Source: WLMZ01 sp031410915
GTDB taxonomy: Bacteria; Actinomycetota; Acidimicrobiia; Acidimicrobiales; Ilumatobacteraceae
NCBI GenBank assembly: GCA_031410915.1
Contig: JANNZY010000176.1
Coordinates: 1 to 64,000, forward strand
Direction: 5' to 3'
DNA length: 64,000 nt
The stretch's first letter is position 1. Each line of letters begins with the position of its first letter. The notes beneath the pieces are model-generated. The model did not search any database and was not told the origin of the DNA. It saw only the letters and a program-made list of their open reading frames with translations. A program made the translations under genes and the position numbers. Below are positions 7,696 to 15,114 of the stretch, piece after piece.

Positions 7696-8928
7696 ATGAC
7701 TCTCGACGCCGTCGCCATCCGCAAGGACTTCCCGATCTTCGACCGCACGCTCGACGATCAGCCGATCATCTACCTCGACTCGGCGAACACGTCGCAGAAG
7801 CCGCGTCAGGTGATCGAAGCAATGAGCGATTTCATGGAGACCACGTACGCGCCGATCAACCGCAGCGCGTACCGGCTCGCAGCCGAAGCGACCGACGCGT
7901 TCGAGGGTGCCCGCACCAAGATCGCGCGCTTCGTCAACGCACCGTCGGCGGACGAGATCGTCTTCACGAAGAACGCCACCGAGGCGCTCAACCTGGTCGT
8001 GTACTCGTGGGGCCGGGCCAACCTGCGCGCCGGGGATGTGGTCGTGCTGACCCACATGGAGCACCACGCCAACATCGTGCCGTGGCACATGCTGGTCACC
8101 GAGATCGGCATCCAGCTGCGGTGGGTGCCGCTGACGTCGGACGGCCAGCTCGATCTCTCCGACCTGATTACGCTGCTCGACGGCGCGAAGGTCTTCTCGT
8201 TCACGGCGATGAGCAACGTGCTCGGCACCATCAACCCAACGGCGCTGCTGTGCCAGGCCGCGCATGCAGCGGGCGCGATCGCCGTCGTCGACGGCTGCCA
8301 GTTCGTGCCGCACAACGTCACCGACGTGCAGGCGTGGGACGCCGACTTCGTCGCATTCAGCAGCCACAAGATGTGTGGCCCGAGTGGCATCGGCGTGCTG
8401 TGGGGCCGGGCTGCGTTGCTCGACGCGATGCCACCATTCCTGGGCGGCGGCAACATGATCGCCGACGTCCGCCTCGACGGCTTCACCACTGCGCCGATCC
8501 CGGCCAAGTTCGAAGCCGGCACGCCGCCGATCACCGAGGCGATCGGGATGGGTGCCGCAGTCGACTACCTCGAAAGCCTCGGCATGGCCAACGTGCGCCA
8601 GCACGAGATGCAGGTCGCCGAGTACGCGATCCGCACGTTGACCGAGCGCTACGGCGACCAGATCACCATCCACGGGCCGACCAACGTCGAGGTCCGTGGT
8701 GCCACGCTCAGCCTCGCGTTCCGCGACATCCATCCCCACGACCTGAGCCAGGTGCTCGACCAACGCAATGTGTGTGTACGCGCCGGCCATCACTGCGCCA
8801 AGCCGCTGATGCGCGTGCTCAACTGCACCGCGACGGCGCGAGCCAGCTTCTACATCTACAACGACGAGTCCGACGCCGATGCCCTGGCTGTCGCGCTCGA
8901 CGGTGCCACCGATATCTTCGGCTTCTGA
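7696..8928 (+). CDS. sufS: Cysteine desulfurase SufS
   Basis: 410 residues, starting 5 nt after sufC1. PLP enzyme that removes sulfur from cysteine as a persulfide for cluster assembly. Visible: the PLP Schiff-base Lys in FSSHKMCGPSG, the active Cys in RAGHHCAKPL, and group II features (IYLDSANTSQKP, MEHHANIVPW, VVDGCQFVPH). The class that transfers sulfur to SufU has this Cys loop, and sufU is the next gene. Confidence 0.95.
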   Translation: MTLDAVAIRKDFPIFDRTLDDQPIIYLDSANTSQKPRQVIEAMSDFMETTYAPINRSAYRLAAEATDAFEGARTKIARFVNAPSADEIVFTKNATEALNLVVYSWGRANLRAGDVVVLTHMEHHANIVPWHMLVTEIGIQLRWVPLTSDGQLDLSDLITLLDGAKVFSFTAMSNVLGTINPTALLCQAAHAAGAIAVVDGCQFVPHNVTDVQAWDADFVAFSSHKMCGPSGIGVLWGRAALLDAMPPFLGGGNMIADVRLDGFTTAPIPAKFEAGTPPITEAIGMGAAVDYLESLGMANVRQHEMQVAEYAIRTLTERYGDQITIHGPTNVEVRGATLSLAFRDIHPHDLSQVLDQRNVCVRAGHHCAKPLMRVLNCTATARASFYIYNDESDADALAVALDGATDIFGF

Positions 8929-8950
8929 CCAGCCCCGAGAAAGGTCCCTC

Positions 8951-9409
8951 ATGCCCGGCCTCGAAGACCTCTACCGCGAGATCATCCTCGACCACTACCG
9001 CACCCCGCGCAACCGCGGCGAGCTACCACCCCCCGCCGTTCGCGCCGAGGGTCACAACCCGCTGTGCGGCGACGAGATCCAGGTCTACCTCGACGTCACC
9101 GACGGGGTCGTCTCCGACATCAAGATCAGCGGCCAGGGCTGCAGCATCAGCCAGTCGTCGGCCAGCATGATGAGCCAGGCCGTCAAGGGCAAGCCGATCA
9201 CCGAGGTGCAGGCGCTGGTGCGCAAGTTCAAGGGGATGATGAGCGTCGACGACTCCGAGCCCACCGCCGCGGACGCCGAGGTCAAGCTCGGCGACCTCGA
9301 GGCGCTGCAGGGTGTCGTCAAGTTCCCGGTGCGCATCAAGTGCGCGACCCTCGCGTGGAACACACTCCTCCAAGCGATGTCCGAGGTACCGGCTCAGCCC
9401 GGGGTGTAA
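8951..9409 (+). CDS. sufU: SufU, zinc-dependent sulfurtransferase for SufS
   Basis: 152 residues from ATG 8951, 22 nt after sufS. The three conserved Cys are present (NPLCGDEI, GQGCSISQSSAS, RIKCATLAW), with the insertion before the third Cys that separates SufU from IscU scaffolds. SufU takes the persulfide from SufS and passes it to the SufBCD scaffold. Its last 16 bases overlap the 3' end of the convergent SDR gene. Confidence 0.93.
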   Translation: MPGLEDLYREIILDHYRTPRNRGELPPPAVRAEGHNPLCGDEIQVYLDVTDGVVSDIKISGQGCSISQSSASMMSQAVKGKPITEVQALVRKFKGMMSVDDSEPTAADAEVKLGDLEALQGVVKFPVRIKCATLAWNTLLQAMSEVPAQPGV

Positions 9410-10305
9410 CCGCGCATCATCCCCACGCCGAACGGCCGGCCGGCAGGTATCTCGGTGACCGGCTGAGCCATGATCTCGTCCCAGTGCGCAGCGACGGCCT
9501 CCGGTGTCATCGGCCGCTCCTGCACTCCTGCCGACGCGGCGAGCACCACACGTGAGATCAGCCCCCCTCCGGCGTTGAACAGCTCGCCCGTCGTCGGGCA
9601 GGACGGATGTGCCAGATAGGCAACGAGGCCGGCGATCTGCTCCGGCGACAGCCACTCGGCCAGCGCCGGCGTCCACGGGATGCGGCCGAAGTCGTTGCCG
9701 CGCACGCTGGCCTGTGGCGCGACCACGTTGGCGGCGATGCCGTGCTGGCGGCCCTCCACGGCGAGCGCTCGCGTCAGCCCGACGACACCGAGCTTGACCG
9801 CGCCGTACATCGTCATGTTCGCGATGCCCATCAGCCCTGACCCGCTGGAGAGGTTGACGATGCGGCCCCCACCTTGCGCGATCATGTGCGGCCACGCGGC
9901 CCGCGTGACGTGCATCGTGCCGAGCAGGTGCGTGTCCGTCATCGCCCGGCACTTCTCGTCGGTGTAGTCGGCCACCGGCGCTTGGCGAACCACACCCGCG
10001 TTGTTGATCACGACGTCGACGCGGCCGAACGCCGCGATGGCTGCGGCGACCACGGGTCCCGACGGATCGACGATCGAGCTCGTGTCGGCAACCGCCGAGC
10101 CGCCCGCCGCAGTTATCTCGGCCACGACGTCGAGCGCCGGGTTCGACGGAGGCGCGTCGGCCACGCCATCGGTGTCACTGATGCCGACACCCAGGTCGTT
10201 GACGACGACATTCGCGCCGCGAGACGCGAGCAGGAGCGCGTATGCCCGACCGAGGTTGCGTCCAGCACCCGTGACGATCGCGACCTGTCCATCGAAGCGC
10301 AACAT
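9394..10305 (-). CDS. Short-chain dehydrogenase/reductase (peroxisomal multifunctional/HSD17B4-like)
   Basis: 303 residues from ATG 10305 (MLRFDGQVAIVTGAG). Cofactor motif TGAGRNLGRAYA, NDLGV (Asp favours NAD), INNAGV, and the catalytic Ser...Tyr-x-x-x-Lys in NLSSGSGLMG...YGAVKLG. The style matches bacterial 3-hydroxyacyl-CoA or hydroxysteroid dehydrogenases. It is divergent from a FadD19-like ligase, and a 21-bp palindrome at 10332-10352 sits between, so both are probably controlled together. The 3' end overlaps sufU by 16 bp. Confidence 0.85.
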   Translation of the reverse strand: MLRFDGQVAIVTGAGRNLGRAYALLLASRGANVVVNDLGVGISDTDGVADAPPSNPALDVVAEITAAGGSAVADTSSIVDPSGPVVAAAIAAFGRVDVVINNAGVVRQAPVADYTDEKCRAMTDTHLLGTMHVTRAAWPHMIAQGGGRIVNLSSGSGLMGIANMTMYGAVKLGVVGLTRALAVEGRQHGIAANVVAPQASVRGNDFGRIPWTPALAEWLSPEQIAGLVAYLAHPSCPTTGELFNAGGGLISRVVLAASAGVQERPMTPEAVAAHWDEIMAQPVTEIPAGRPFGVGMMRGYTPG

Positions 10306-10331
10306 CGCGACAGCGTGCCACGCCGCGCCCG

Positions 10332-10352
10332 TTTCTGACGAGGCGTCAGAAA
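10332..10352. promoter_or_regulatory. Catabolic-regulon operator, site 1
   Basis: Perfect 9+3+9 palindrome: TTTCTGACG, AGG, CGTCAGAAA. It lies 18 nt before the ligase ATG at 10371 and 26 nt before the divergent SDR ATG. The same element recurs at 32127, 38599 and 44976. Such palindromes are typical TetR-family targets in acyl-CoA metabolism. Confidence 0.8.
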
Positions 10353-10370
10353 TGTGCTCAACTTGCGGCC

Positions 10371-11948
10371 ATGGGGGCAACGACGTTCAACCTGGCCGAC
10401 CTGTTCGAGCAGGCGGTCGACGCCTGGCCGGACCGCGATTACATCGTGGCCGGCAATGTCCGGCGCACCTACGGCGAGATGGAGGCCCGCGCCAACCAGC
10501 TCGCCCACCACCTCGCCGCGCAGGGCGTCGGGCCCGGCGACCACGTCGGCATCTACGCGTTGAACTGCGCGGAGTGGGTCGAGACGCTGTGGGCGGTGTT
10601 CAAGCTGCGCGCGGTGTGGGTCAACATCAACTACCGCTACGTCGAGGACGAGCTGGCCTACATCTTCGAGAACGCCGACCTCGTCGCACTGGTCGTCGCC
10701 GCGGAGTTCGTGCCCCGCGTGGACGACGTTCGCGTGCACTCACCGATGCTGCGCCACGTGCTGGTCATGGGCGAGGACTACGAGGCCGCGCTCGCTGCAC
10801 AGTCACCCGAGCGCGACTTCGAGCCACGCAGCAACGACGACCTCTACATCCTGTACACCGGCGGTACCACCGGCCTACCCAAGGGCGTGGTCTGGCGCCA
10901 CGAGGACGTGCTGATGGCGCTCGGTGGCGGCATCGACATCCGCTCCGGGCACGTGATGCAGTCGCCGACCGAGTTCGTCGACAAGGGCAACGCGTTCTCG
11001 CTGACATCCATGCCGACGATGCCGTTGATGCACGGTGCAGCGCAGTGGAGCGTGATGGGCGGCAGCTTCACCGGCAACCGGATCGTGCTGATCGACAAGT
11101 TCGAAGCCGGGGTTGTCTGGCAGCTGATCGATGCGGAGAAGGTGAACCTGTTGATGATCACCGGCGACGCCATGGCCCGGCCGCTGATGGACGACCTGCT
11201 CGCCAATCGTGAGCATTACGACCTGTCGTCGATGTTCGCGATCTCCTCCACCGCGGCGCTGTTCAGCCAGAGCTTGAAGGACGCGTTCCTCGATCAGTTC
11301 CCGAACATCGTGATCACCGACGCGATCGGATCCAGCGAGGGCGGCGGCAACGGCATCTCCATCGTCGTCAAGGGCGCGCCGGTGCAGGGTGGCCCGACGG
11401 TGCAATCGATCAAGGACACGATCGTCGTCGACGACGACCTCAACCCGATCCCCCCAGGCACCGGAGAGATCGGCCGGTTGGCGCGCGCCGGCAACTTGCC
11501 GATCGGCTACTACAAGGACCCGGAGAAGACGGCGAAGACCTTCATCGTCGGGCCCGACGGTCGCCGCTACGTGATCCCCGGCGACTTCGCTCGGATCGAG
11601 TCCGACGGCGTCATCACGTTGCTCGGCCGCGGCTCGCAGTGCATCAACACCGGCGGCGAGAAGGTCTTCCCGGAAGAGGTCGAGAACGCGCTGAAGAGCC
11701 ACCCGGAGGTTTTCGACGCCGTGGTGGTCGGTGTTCCCGACGATCGCTTCGGCGAAGGCGTTGCCGCCGTCGTGCACCTGCGTGCCGGCTCGACCGCTGG
11801 TCTCGTCGAGCTGCAGGACCACTGCCGCACCCACATCGCCGGCTACAAGGTGCCGCGCCGGCTCACCGTCGTTGAAGCGATCGTGCGCTCACCCGCCGGC
11901 AAGCCCGACTACCGCTGGGCCAAAGACACCGCCCTCGCCTCGCTCTGA
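10371..11948 (+). CDS. Acyl-CoA synthetase, FadD19-like
   Basis: 525 residues from ATG 10371. AMP-binding P-loop YILYTGGTTGLPKG, GSSEGG in the A5 region, GDFARIESDG and the GEKVFPEEVE A8 region; C-terminal Lys region SPAGKPDYRWAK. From memory, the stretches NYRYVEDELAYIFENAD, INTGGEKVFPEEVE and SPAGKPDYRWAK are close to mycobacterial FadD19, which activates steroid side-chain acids; substrate assignment is by resemblance only. Shares operator site 1 with the divergent SDR gene. A -10-like TCAACT 7 nt before ATG suggests a leaderless mRNA. Confidence 0.88.
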   Translation: MGATTFNLADLFEQAVDAWPDRDYIVAGNVRRTYGEMEARANQLAHHLAAQGVGPGDHVGIYALNCAEWVETLWAVFKLRAVWVNINYRYVEDELAYIFENADLVALVVAAEFVPRVDDVRVHSPMLRHVLVMGEDYEAALAAQSPERDFEPRSNDDLYILYTGGTTGLPKGVVWRHEDVLMALGGGIDIRSGHVMQSPTEFVDKGNAFSLTSMPTMPLMHGAAQWSVMGGSFTGNRIVLIDKFEAGVVWQLIDAEKVNLLMITGDAMARPLMDDLLANREHYDLSSMFAISSTAALFSQSLKDAFLDQFPNIVITDAIGSSEGGGNGISIVVKGAPVQGGPTVQSIKDTIVVDDDLNPIPPGTGEIGRLARAGNLPIGYYKDPEKTAKTFIVGPDGRRYVIPGDFARIESDGVITLLGRGSQCINTGGEKVFPEEVENALKSHPEVFDAVVVGVPDDRFGEGVAAVVHLRAGSTAGLVELQDHCRTHIAGYKVPRRLTVVEAIVRSPAGKPDYRWAKDTALASL

Positions 11949-11975
11949 CTCTCGGTCCCCGACACCCCCTCCCGT

Positions 11976-12010
11976 CAGCAGAATCCAGCCATTGCCATGG
12001 AATCCTGCTG
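11976..12010. repeat. Degenerate hairpin of the 41-bp repeat family
   Basis: CAGCAG at the left and CTGCTG at the right face each other around ATCC/GGAT segments. It is imperfect, but its ends match the better copy at 12035-12075. It is the first element after the ligase gene stop at 11948. Confidence 0.45.
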
Positions 12011-12034
12011 TCGAAACCCGCCGTGATCCCGCTT

Positions 12035-12075
12035 CGTCAGCAGAACCCTCGGCCACGCCAATGATTCTGCTGACG
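12035..12075. repeat. 41-bp hairpin repeat (CGTCAGC...GCTGACG family)
   Basis: Perfect 11-bp arms CGTCAGCAGAA and TTCTGCTGACG. The same 41-bp length and the same outer seven bases recur at 13126-13166 and in the tandem array 13308-13530, on the other side of the DUF559-type gene. Confidence 0.7.
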
Positions 12076-12198
12076 AACCGCGGTCGGACGTGGTTCGTGA
12101 GCAAGATGGCCGAGTCTCTCTGGCGATGCGCTGACACGGATTGACACCGTCGGTGCCAATCGCTTCCGCTCGAGCGTGCTGAAAGCACTCAGGGACGC

Positions 12199-13155
12199 AT
12201 GGACTCTCGTCGAACACAAGCGCGCCGACGTGCGATGGACCTGTTCGCGACCCAGCACGGTGCTGCAAGCGACAGGCAGCTCCGCGCGCTCGGACTCTCC
12301 TGGCAGAACGACGCGACGCTGATCGGCAACGGCATCTTGACTCGTCGGACTTCCATGGTCGTGACGCTGGCGGGTGCGAAGCAAACCTTTCACCATCGAG
12401 CGATCGTTGCAACGCTGGCCATCCCTCGGTCACTGCTCTGCGGTGCGAGCGCAGCGCGGCTCCATGAACTGGACGGTTTCGACCAGCACGACGAGATCGA
12501 AGTCGTTCGCACGGCACCGTCTCACGCGATGACCGTCGACGGTGTCAGGGTGCGATGGTCTCGGCTGCTGACGAGCAAGGATCGCCACGTCGTCGACAGC
12601 GTTCCGGTGACAACCGTCCCGCTGACCTTGATGATGCTCGATTCGGCGGGGCGGAGTGCCGAGCAAGCGCTCGACGGTGCACTCAGGCTCGGGCACTCAC
12701 CATTGTGGCTCGAACGGGAGTTCCGGCGTTGGCAGCGCCCTCGGCACTCGAGTGCCGACACGATGCTGCAGCTTCTGGCCGATCGCGTCGACCGGCGGCT
12801 CCCGAGAAGCTGGTTCCAGCGCCTCGCAGCACAGCTCTTCGCGACGTCAGGCTTCGTCATGCACGAGGAGTGGCCCATCCGGGACGCGTACGGTGGGTTG
12901 CTCGCGGAGCTCGATCTGGCGCTCGTCGAGCACCGAGTCGGCGTCGAATGCCAGAGTTGGAAGCACCACGGTTCGCCGTCCGAGCAGCGCCGCGACACGG
13001 ATCGCAAGCGCATACTTCGCCAACTCGGCTGGGAGATCATCGAGGTGTGGTGGAGCGACCTCCACCGCATGGATGCCGTCATCGCCGATCTCCACATCGC
13101 GATCGAGCGAGCCGGCAGCCGCCGTCGTCAGCAAGATCGCAGACGTTCACAATGA
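12199..13155 (+). CDS. AbiEi-like / DUF559 (Vsr-like endonuclease fold) protein
   Basis: 318 residues from ATG 12199. The N-terminal 100 residues resemble the winged-helix part of AbiEi-type proteins (ALGLSWQNDATLIGNGILTRR, then a LLCGASAARLHELDG block). The C-terminal 100 residues carry a DUF559/Vsr-like nuclease core: LAELDLALVEHRVGVECQSW with an Asp and a Glu, RRDTDRKRILRQLGWEIIEVW. Actinobacteria hold many such genes of unproven role. No AbiEii-type toxin gene is adjacent. Hairpin repeats stand on both sides, and the last 30 bases of the gene lie inside one (13126-13166). Confidence 0.7.
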   Translation: MDSRRTQARRRAMDLFATQHGAASDRQLRALGLSWQNDATLIGNGILTRRTSMVVTLAGAKQTFHHRAIVATLAIPRSLLCGASAARLHELDGFDQHDEIEVVRTAPSHAMTVDGVRVRWSRLLTSKDRHVVDSVPVTTVPLTLMMLDSAGRSAEQALDGALRLGHSPLWLEREFRRWQRPRHSSADTMLQLLADRVDRRLPRSWFQRLAAQLFATSGFVMHEEWPIRDAYGGLLAELDLALVEHRVGVECQSWKHHGSPSEQRRDTDRKRILRQLGWEIIEVWWSDLHRMDAVIADLHIAIERAGSRRRQQDRRRSQ

Positions 13156-13166
13156 TCGTGCTGACG
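13126..13166. repeat. 41-bp hairpin repeat overlapping a gene end
   Basis: Starts CGTCAGCAAGATC and ends GATCGTGCTGACG. The last 30 bp of the DUF559-type gene are within it. A further inverted arm, CGTCAGCACGAT at 13188-13199, pairs perfectly over 12 bp with ATCGTGCTGACG at 13155-13166. Confidence 0.65.
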
Positions 13167-13307
13167 GGGGCGGCGGGACCATCGTTCCGTCAGCACGATG
13201 TTCGACCTGGTCTGCGACTCCTTGGACGCGAGGCGAACGAGAATCGAACGCGCCGCCGTGGTCGAGAACTCGGCAATCTTGCTGATGGGGTCCGGTCGGA
13301 CGGGGTG

Positions 13308-13530
13308 CGTCAGCGTGATCGCAGCGTTTGTGGGCGATGCTGCTGACGGTGGCGAGGTGGACCGGTTGCGTCAGCGTGATCGCAGGATTTCTAGGCGATC
13401 CTGCTGACGGTAGCGAGGTGGACCGGTTGCGTCAGCGTGATCGCAGGATTTCTGGGCGATCCTGCTGACGGTGGCGAGGGGGACGGCGTGCGTCAGCGTG
13501 ATCGCAGGGTTCTGGGTGATTTGGCTGACG
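13308..13530. repeat. Tandem array of four 61-bp hairpin units
   Basis: Units begin at 13308, 13369, 13430 and 13491, each exactly 61 bp apart. Each holds a 41-bp hairpin (CGTCAGC..GATCGC...GCGATC..GCTGACG; the last copy is 40 bp) and a 20-bp linker resembling GTGGCGAGGTGGACCGGTTG. A half unit (TGCTGATGGGGTCC...) precedes at about 13280. It fills the stretch between the DUF559-type and SnoaL-like genes. Hairpins and linkers are both conserved, so it is not a CRISPR array. Confidence 0.85.
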
Positions 13531-13557
13531 GTAACGAGGGGTCGCGGGAGGTGATCC

Positions 13558-13590
13558 GTGTGGGATGTCGGCGGCGAATGGGCACCATGA
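13558..13590 (+). CDS. Possible 10-codon leader ORF coupled to the SnoaL-like gene
   Basis: GTG 13558 follows a near-perfect Shine-Dalgarno (GGGAGGTGATCC at 13546-13557; spacing 6 nt after GGAGG). It reads VWDVGGEWAP and stops at TGA 13588-13590, overlapping the ATG 13587 of the next gene. The SnoaL-like start has no good ribosome site of its own, so coupling through this leader is plausible. Confidence 0.4.
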   Translation: MWDVGGEWAP

Positions 13591-13997
13591 CAGACAACGC
13601 CAAGACCGTGCAGTCCATCTACGAAGCATTCGGGCGCGGTGACGTGCCGTTCATCCTCGAGCAGCTCGCCGACGACGTGCGCTGGGAGGACCACTTCGCC
13701 GGCTGGTCGCTGCACGACCAGAACATCTCGTACCTCTCCGCTCGTCGCGGCGTGGCCGACGTCGTCGGGTTCTTCGAGGCACTCGGCCAGTGGACCGTGC
13801 ACGAATTCGACGTCATCGCCATCATCGGCGACGGCGACACGGTCGTGGCCGAGTTCGCGATCGAGGCCACGCTGGGCAACGGCCACCGTTTCCGGGACGA
13901 GGAGCTACACCTGTGGGAGTTCGACACCGAGGGCAAGGTGACTCGATTCCGCCACTTCTGCGACACTGCCAAGCACATCGCGCTGAACGCGAGCTGA
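13587..13997 (+). CDS. SnoaL-like / NTF2-fold protein
   Basis: 136 residues from ATG 13587 (an in-frame ATG at 13578 is possible). Typical NTF2-like layout: VQSIYEAFGRGDVPFILEQLADDVRWED at the start, then RGVADVVGFFEALGQWTVHEFDV, and a C-terminal sheet ELHLWEFDTEGKVTRFRHFCDTAKH. Members are polyketide cyclases, isomerases or ligand-binding proteins of about 130 residues; the activity here is unknown. The last 93 bases overlap the convergent GNAT gene. Confidence 0.8.
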   Translation: MTDNAKTVQSIYEAFGRGDVPFILEQLADDVRWEDHFAGWSLHDQNISYLSARRGVADVVGFFEALGQWTVHEFDVIAIIGDGDTVVAEFAIEATLGNGHRFRDEELHLWEFDTEGKVTRFRHFCDTAKHIALNAS

Positions 13998-14603
13998 CGA
14001 GGTCGTCGAGCGCGCCGGGATGCGCAGCATGCCCCAGACATCGGGGCCTCCGCCGGGGATGACGACGTGGCCGGTGACGTGGAATCCGAGGCCGGTGTAG
14101 AACGACACGTTCGTTGCCGACGACGTCTCCAGGAACGCCGGCACACCGCGCTCACCAGCCTGGGCCACGACCGGAGCGAGCACGGCGCGTCCGATCCCGC
14201 GACGCTGCATGTGGCTGCTCGTGCCGATCGTGGCCAGGTACAGGTGGTGCCCGCTCGGCTTGAGGATTTGAGTTGCTGCGCCGGCCGCGACCGACGCGGC
14301 GTGACGACGACCTTCGAGCTCAGCGGCGAGCGGATCGATCATCGCGTTCGTCGTGGGCGGTACGGCGTGATCGCTGTCCATGCACACGGCGACGGCCTCG
14401 ATGGTGCCCTCGACGTCGGCGACCCACACCTCGCCGTGGGCCAGCCCGTAGTGCTCGACCGCAAGTCGTTGCAGCGCGACGATCCGTCGGCGATGGTCGT
14501 CCGCGTCGACCGTCCATCGCGTCCACGGATAATCGCTGAAGGCATCGCCGAGCACCTCGGCGCAGCGATCGAGATCGGCTGCATCTGCTCGCCGCACGAA
14601 CAT
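13905..14603 (-). CDS. GNAT family N-acetyltransferase
   Basis: 232 residues from ATG 14603. Acetyl-CoA-binding core: LYLATIGTSSHMQRRGIGRAVLAPVVAQA, then FLETSSATNVSFYTGLGFHV, and the common GGPDVWGMLR end. The 35 residues after this (RSTTSSARVQRDVL...) extend antisense into the SnoaL-like gene and look like read-through of a lost stop. Starts 6 nt after the YbaK gene, so the two are one unit. Substrate is unknown. Confidence 0.8.
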   Translation of the reverse strand: MFVRRADAADLDRCAEVLGDAFSDYPWTRWTVDADDHRRRIVALQRLAVEHYGLAHGEVWVADVEGTIEAVAVCMDSDHAVPPTTNAMIDPLAAELEGRRHAASVAAGAATQILKPSGHHLYLATIGTSSHMQRRGIGRAVLAPVVAQAGERGVPAFLETSSATNVSFYTGLGFHVTGHVVIPGGGPDVWGMLRIPARSTTSSARVQRDVLGSVAEVAESSHLALGVELPQV

Positions 14604-14609
14604 CGCTCG

Positions 14610-15089
14610 TCAGCTCTTGCGCAGGTCGGTGACCCTGCCACCGCTGGCCGTCACGAGATCAGATGGCGCGATGCGTAAGACGTCGTGCCACGTACCGGCC
14701 GCAGCCCAGACCTCGTCGAACTGCAGCAGGTCGGGGTCGATGAACACCCGCAGTGGTGTCGAGTGACCGAACGGGGGCACGCCGCCGATCGGGAAGCCGG
14801 TGACCCGGTACACCGTGTCGGCGTCGACCCGGGCGCACGTCGCTCCCCCAGCAGCTGCGGCCAACTTGCGCTCGTCGAGCATGTTGGCGCCGCTGACGTA
14901 CGCGAGCAGGACCTCGCCATCGACCGCGAAGATCAGGCTCTTCACGATCGCGCCGACCTCGACGCCGATCGCGCTCGCCGCGTCGATCGCGGTCTTGGTG
15001 CCCTCGGGGAACGACCGCGTCTCCAGCTCGAGGCCCTTGGCCCGTGCCGCGTCCAGGACCCTGGTGACGTTGGGATGGCGGTCTGACAT
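14610..15089 (-). CDS. YbaK/EbsC-type aminoacyl-tRNA deacylase
   Basis: 159 residues from ATG 15089 (MSDRHPNVTRVLDAARAKG). Family marks: TKTAIDAASAIGVEVGAIVKSLIFAVDGE with the conserved Lys, LDERKLAAAAGG, VTGFPIGGVPPFGH and VFIDPDLLQFDEVWAAAGTWHDVLRI. These enzymes hydrolyse mischarged tRNA (Cys-tRNAPro, Ala-tRNAPro) in trans. The sequence appears complete. It is followed 6 nt later by a GNAT gene. Confidence 0.88.
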   Translation of the reverse strand: MSDRHPNVTRVLDAARAKGLELETRSFPEGTKTAIDAASAIGVEVGAIVKSLIFAVDGEVLLAYVSGANMLDERKLAAAAGGATCARVDADTVYRVTGFPIGGVPPFGHSTPLRVFIDPDLLQFDEVWAAAGTWHDVLRIAPSDLVTASGGRVTDLRKS

Positions 15090-15114
15090 CGGCCGAAGCC
15101 TATTGCGAGCGACC

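Noticed and set aside
13308..13530. CRISPR array
   Set aside because: The 61-bp units repeat completely, with the parts between hairpins also conserved; there are no variable spacers and no cas genes.
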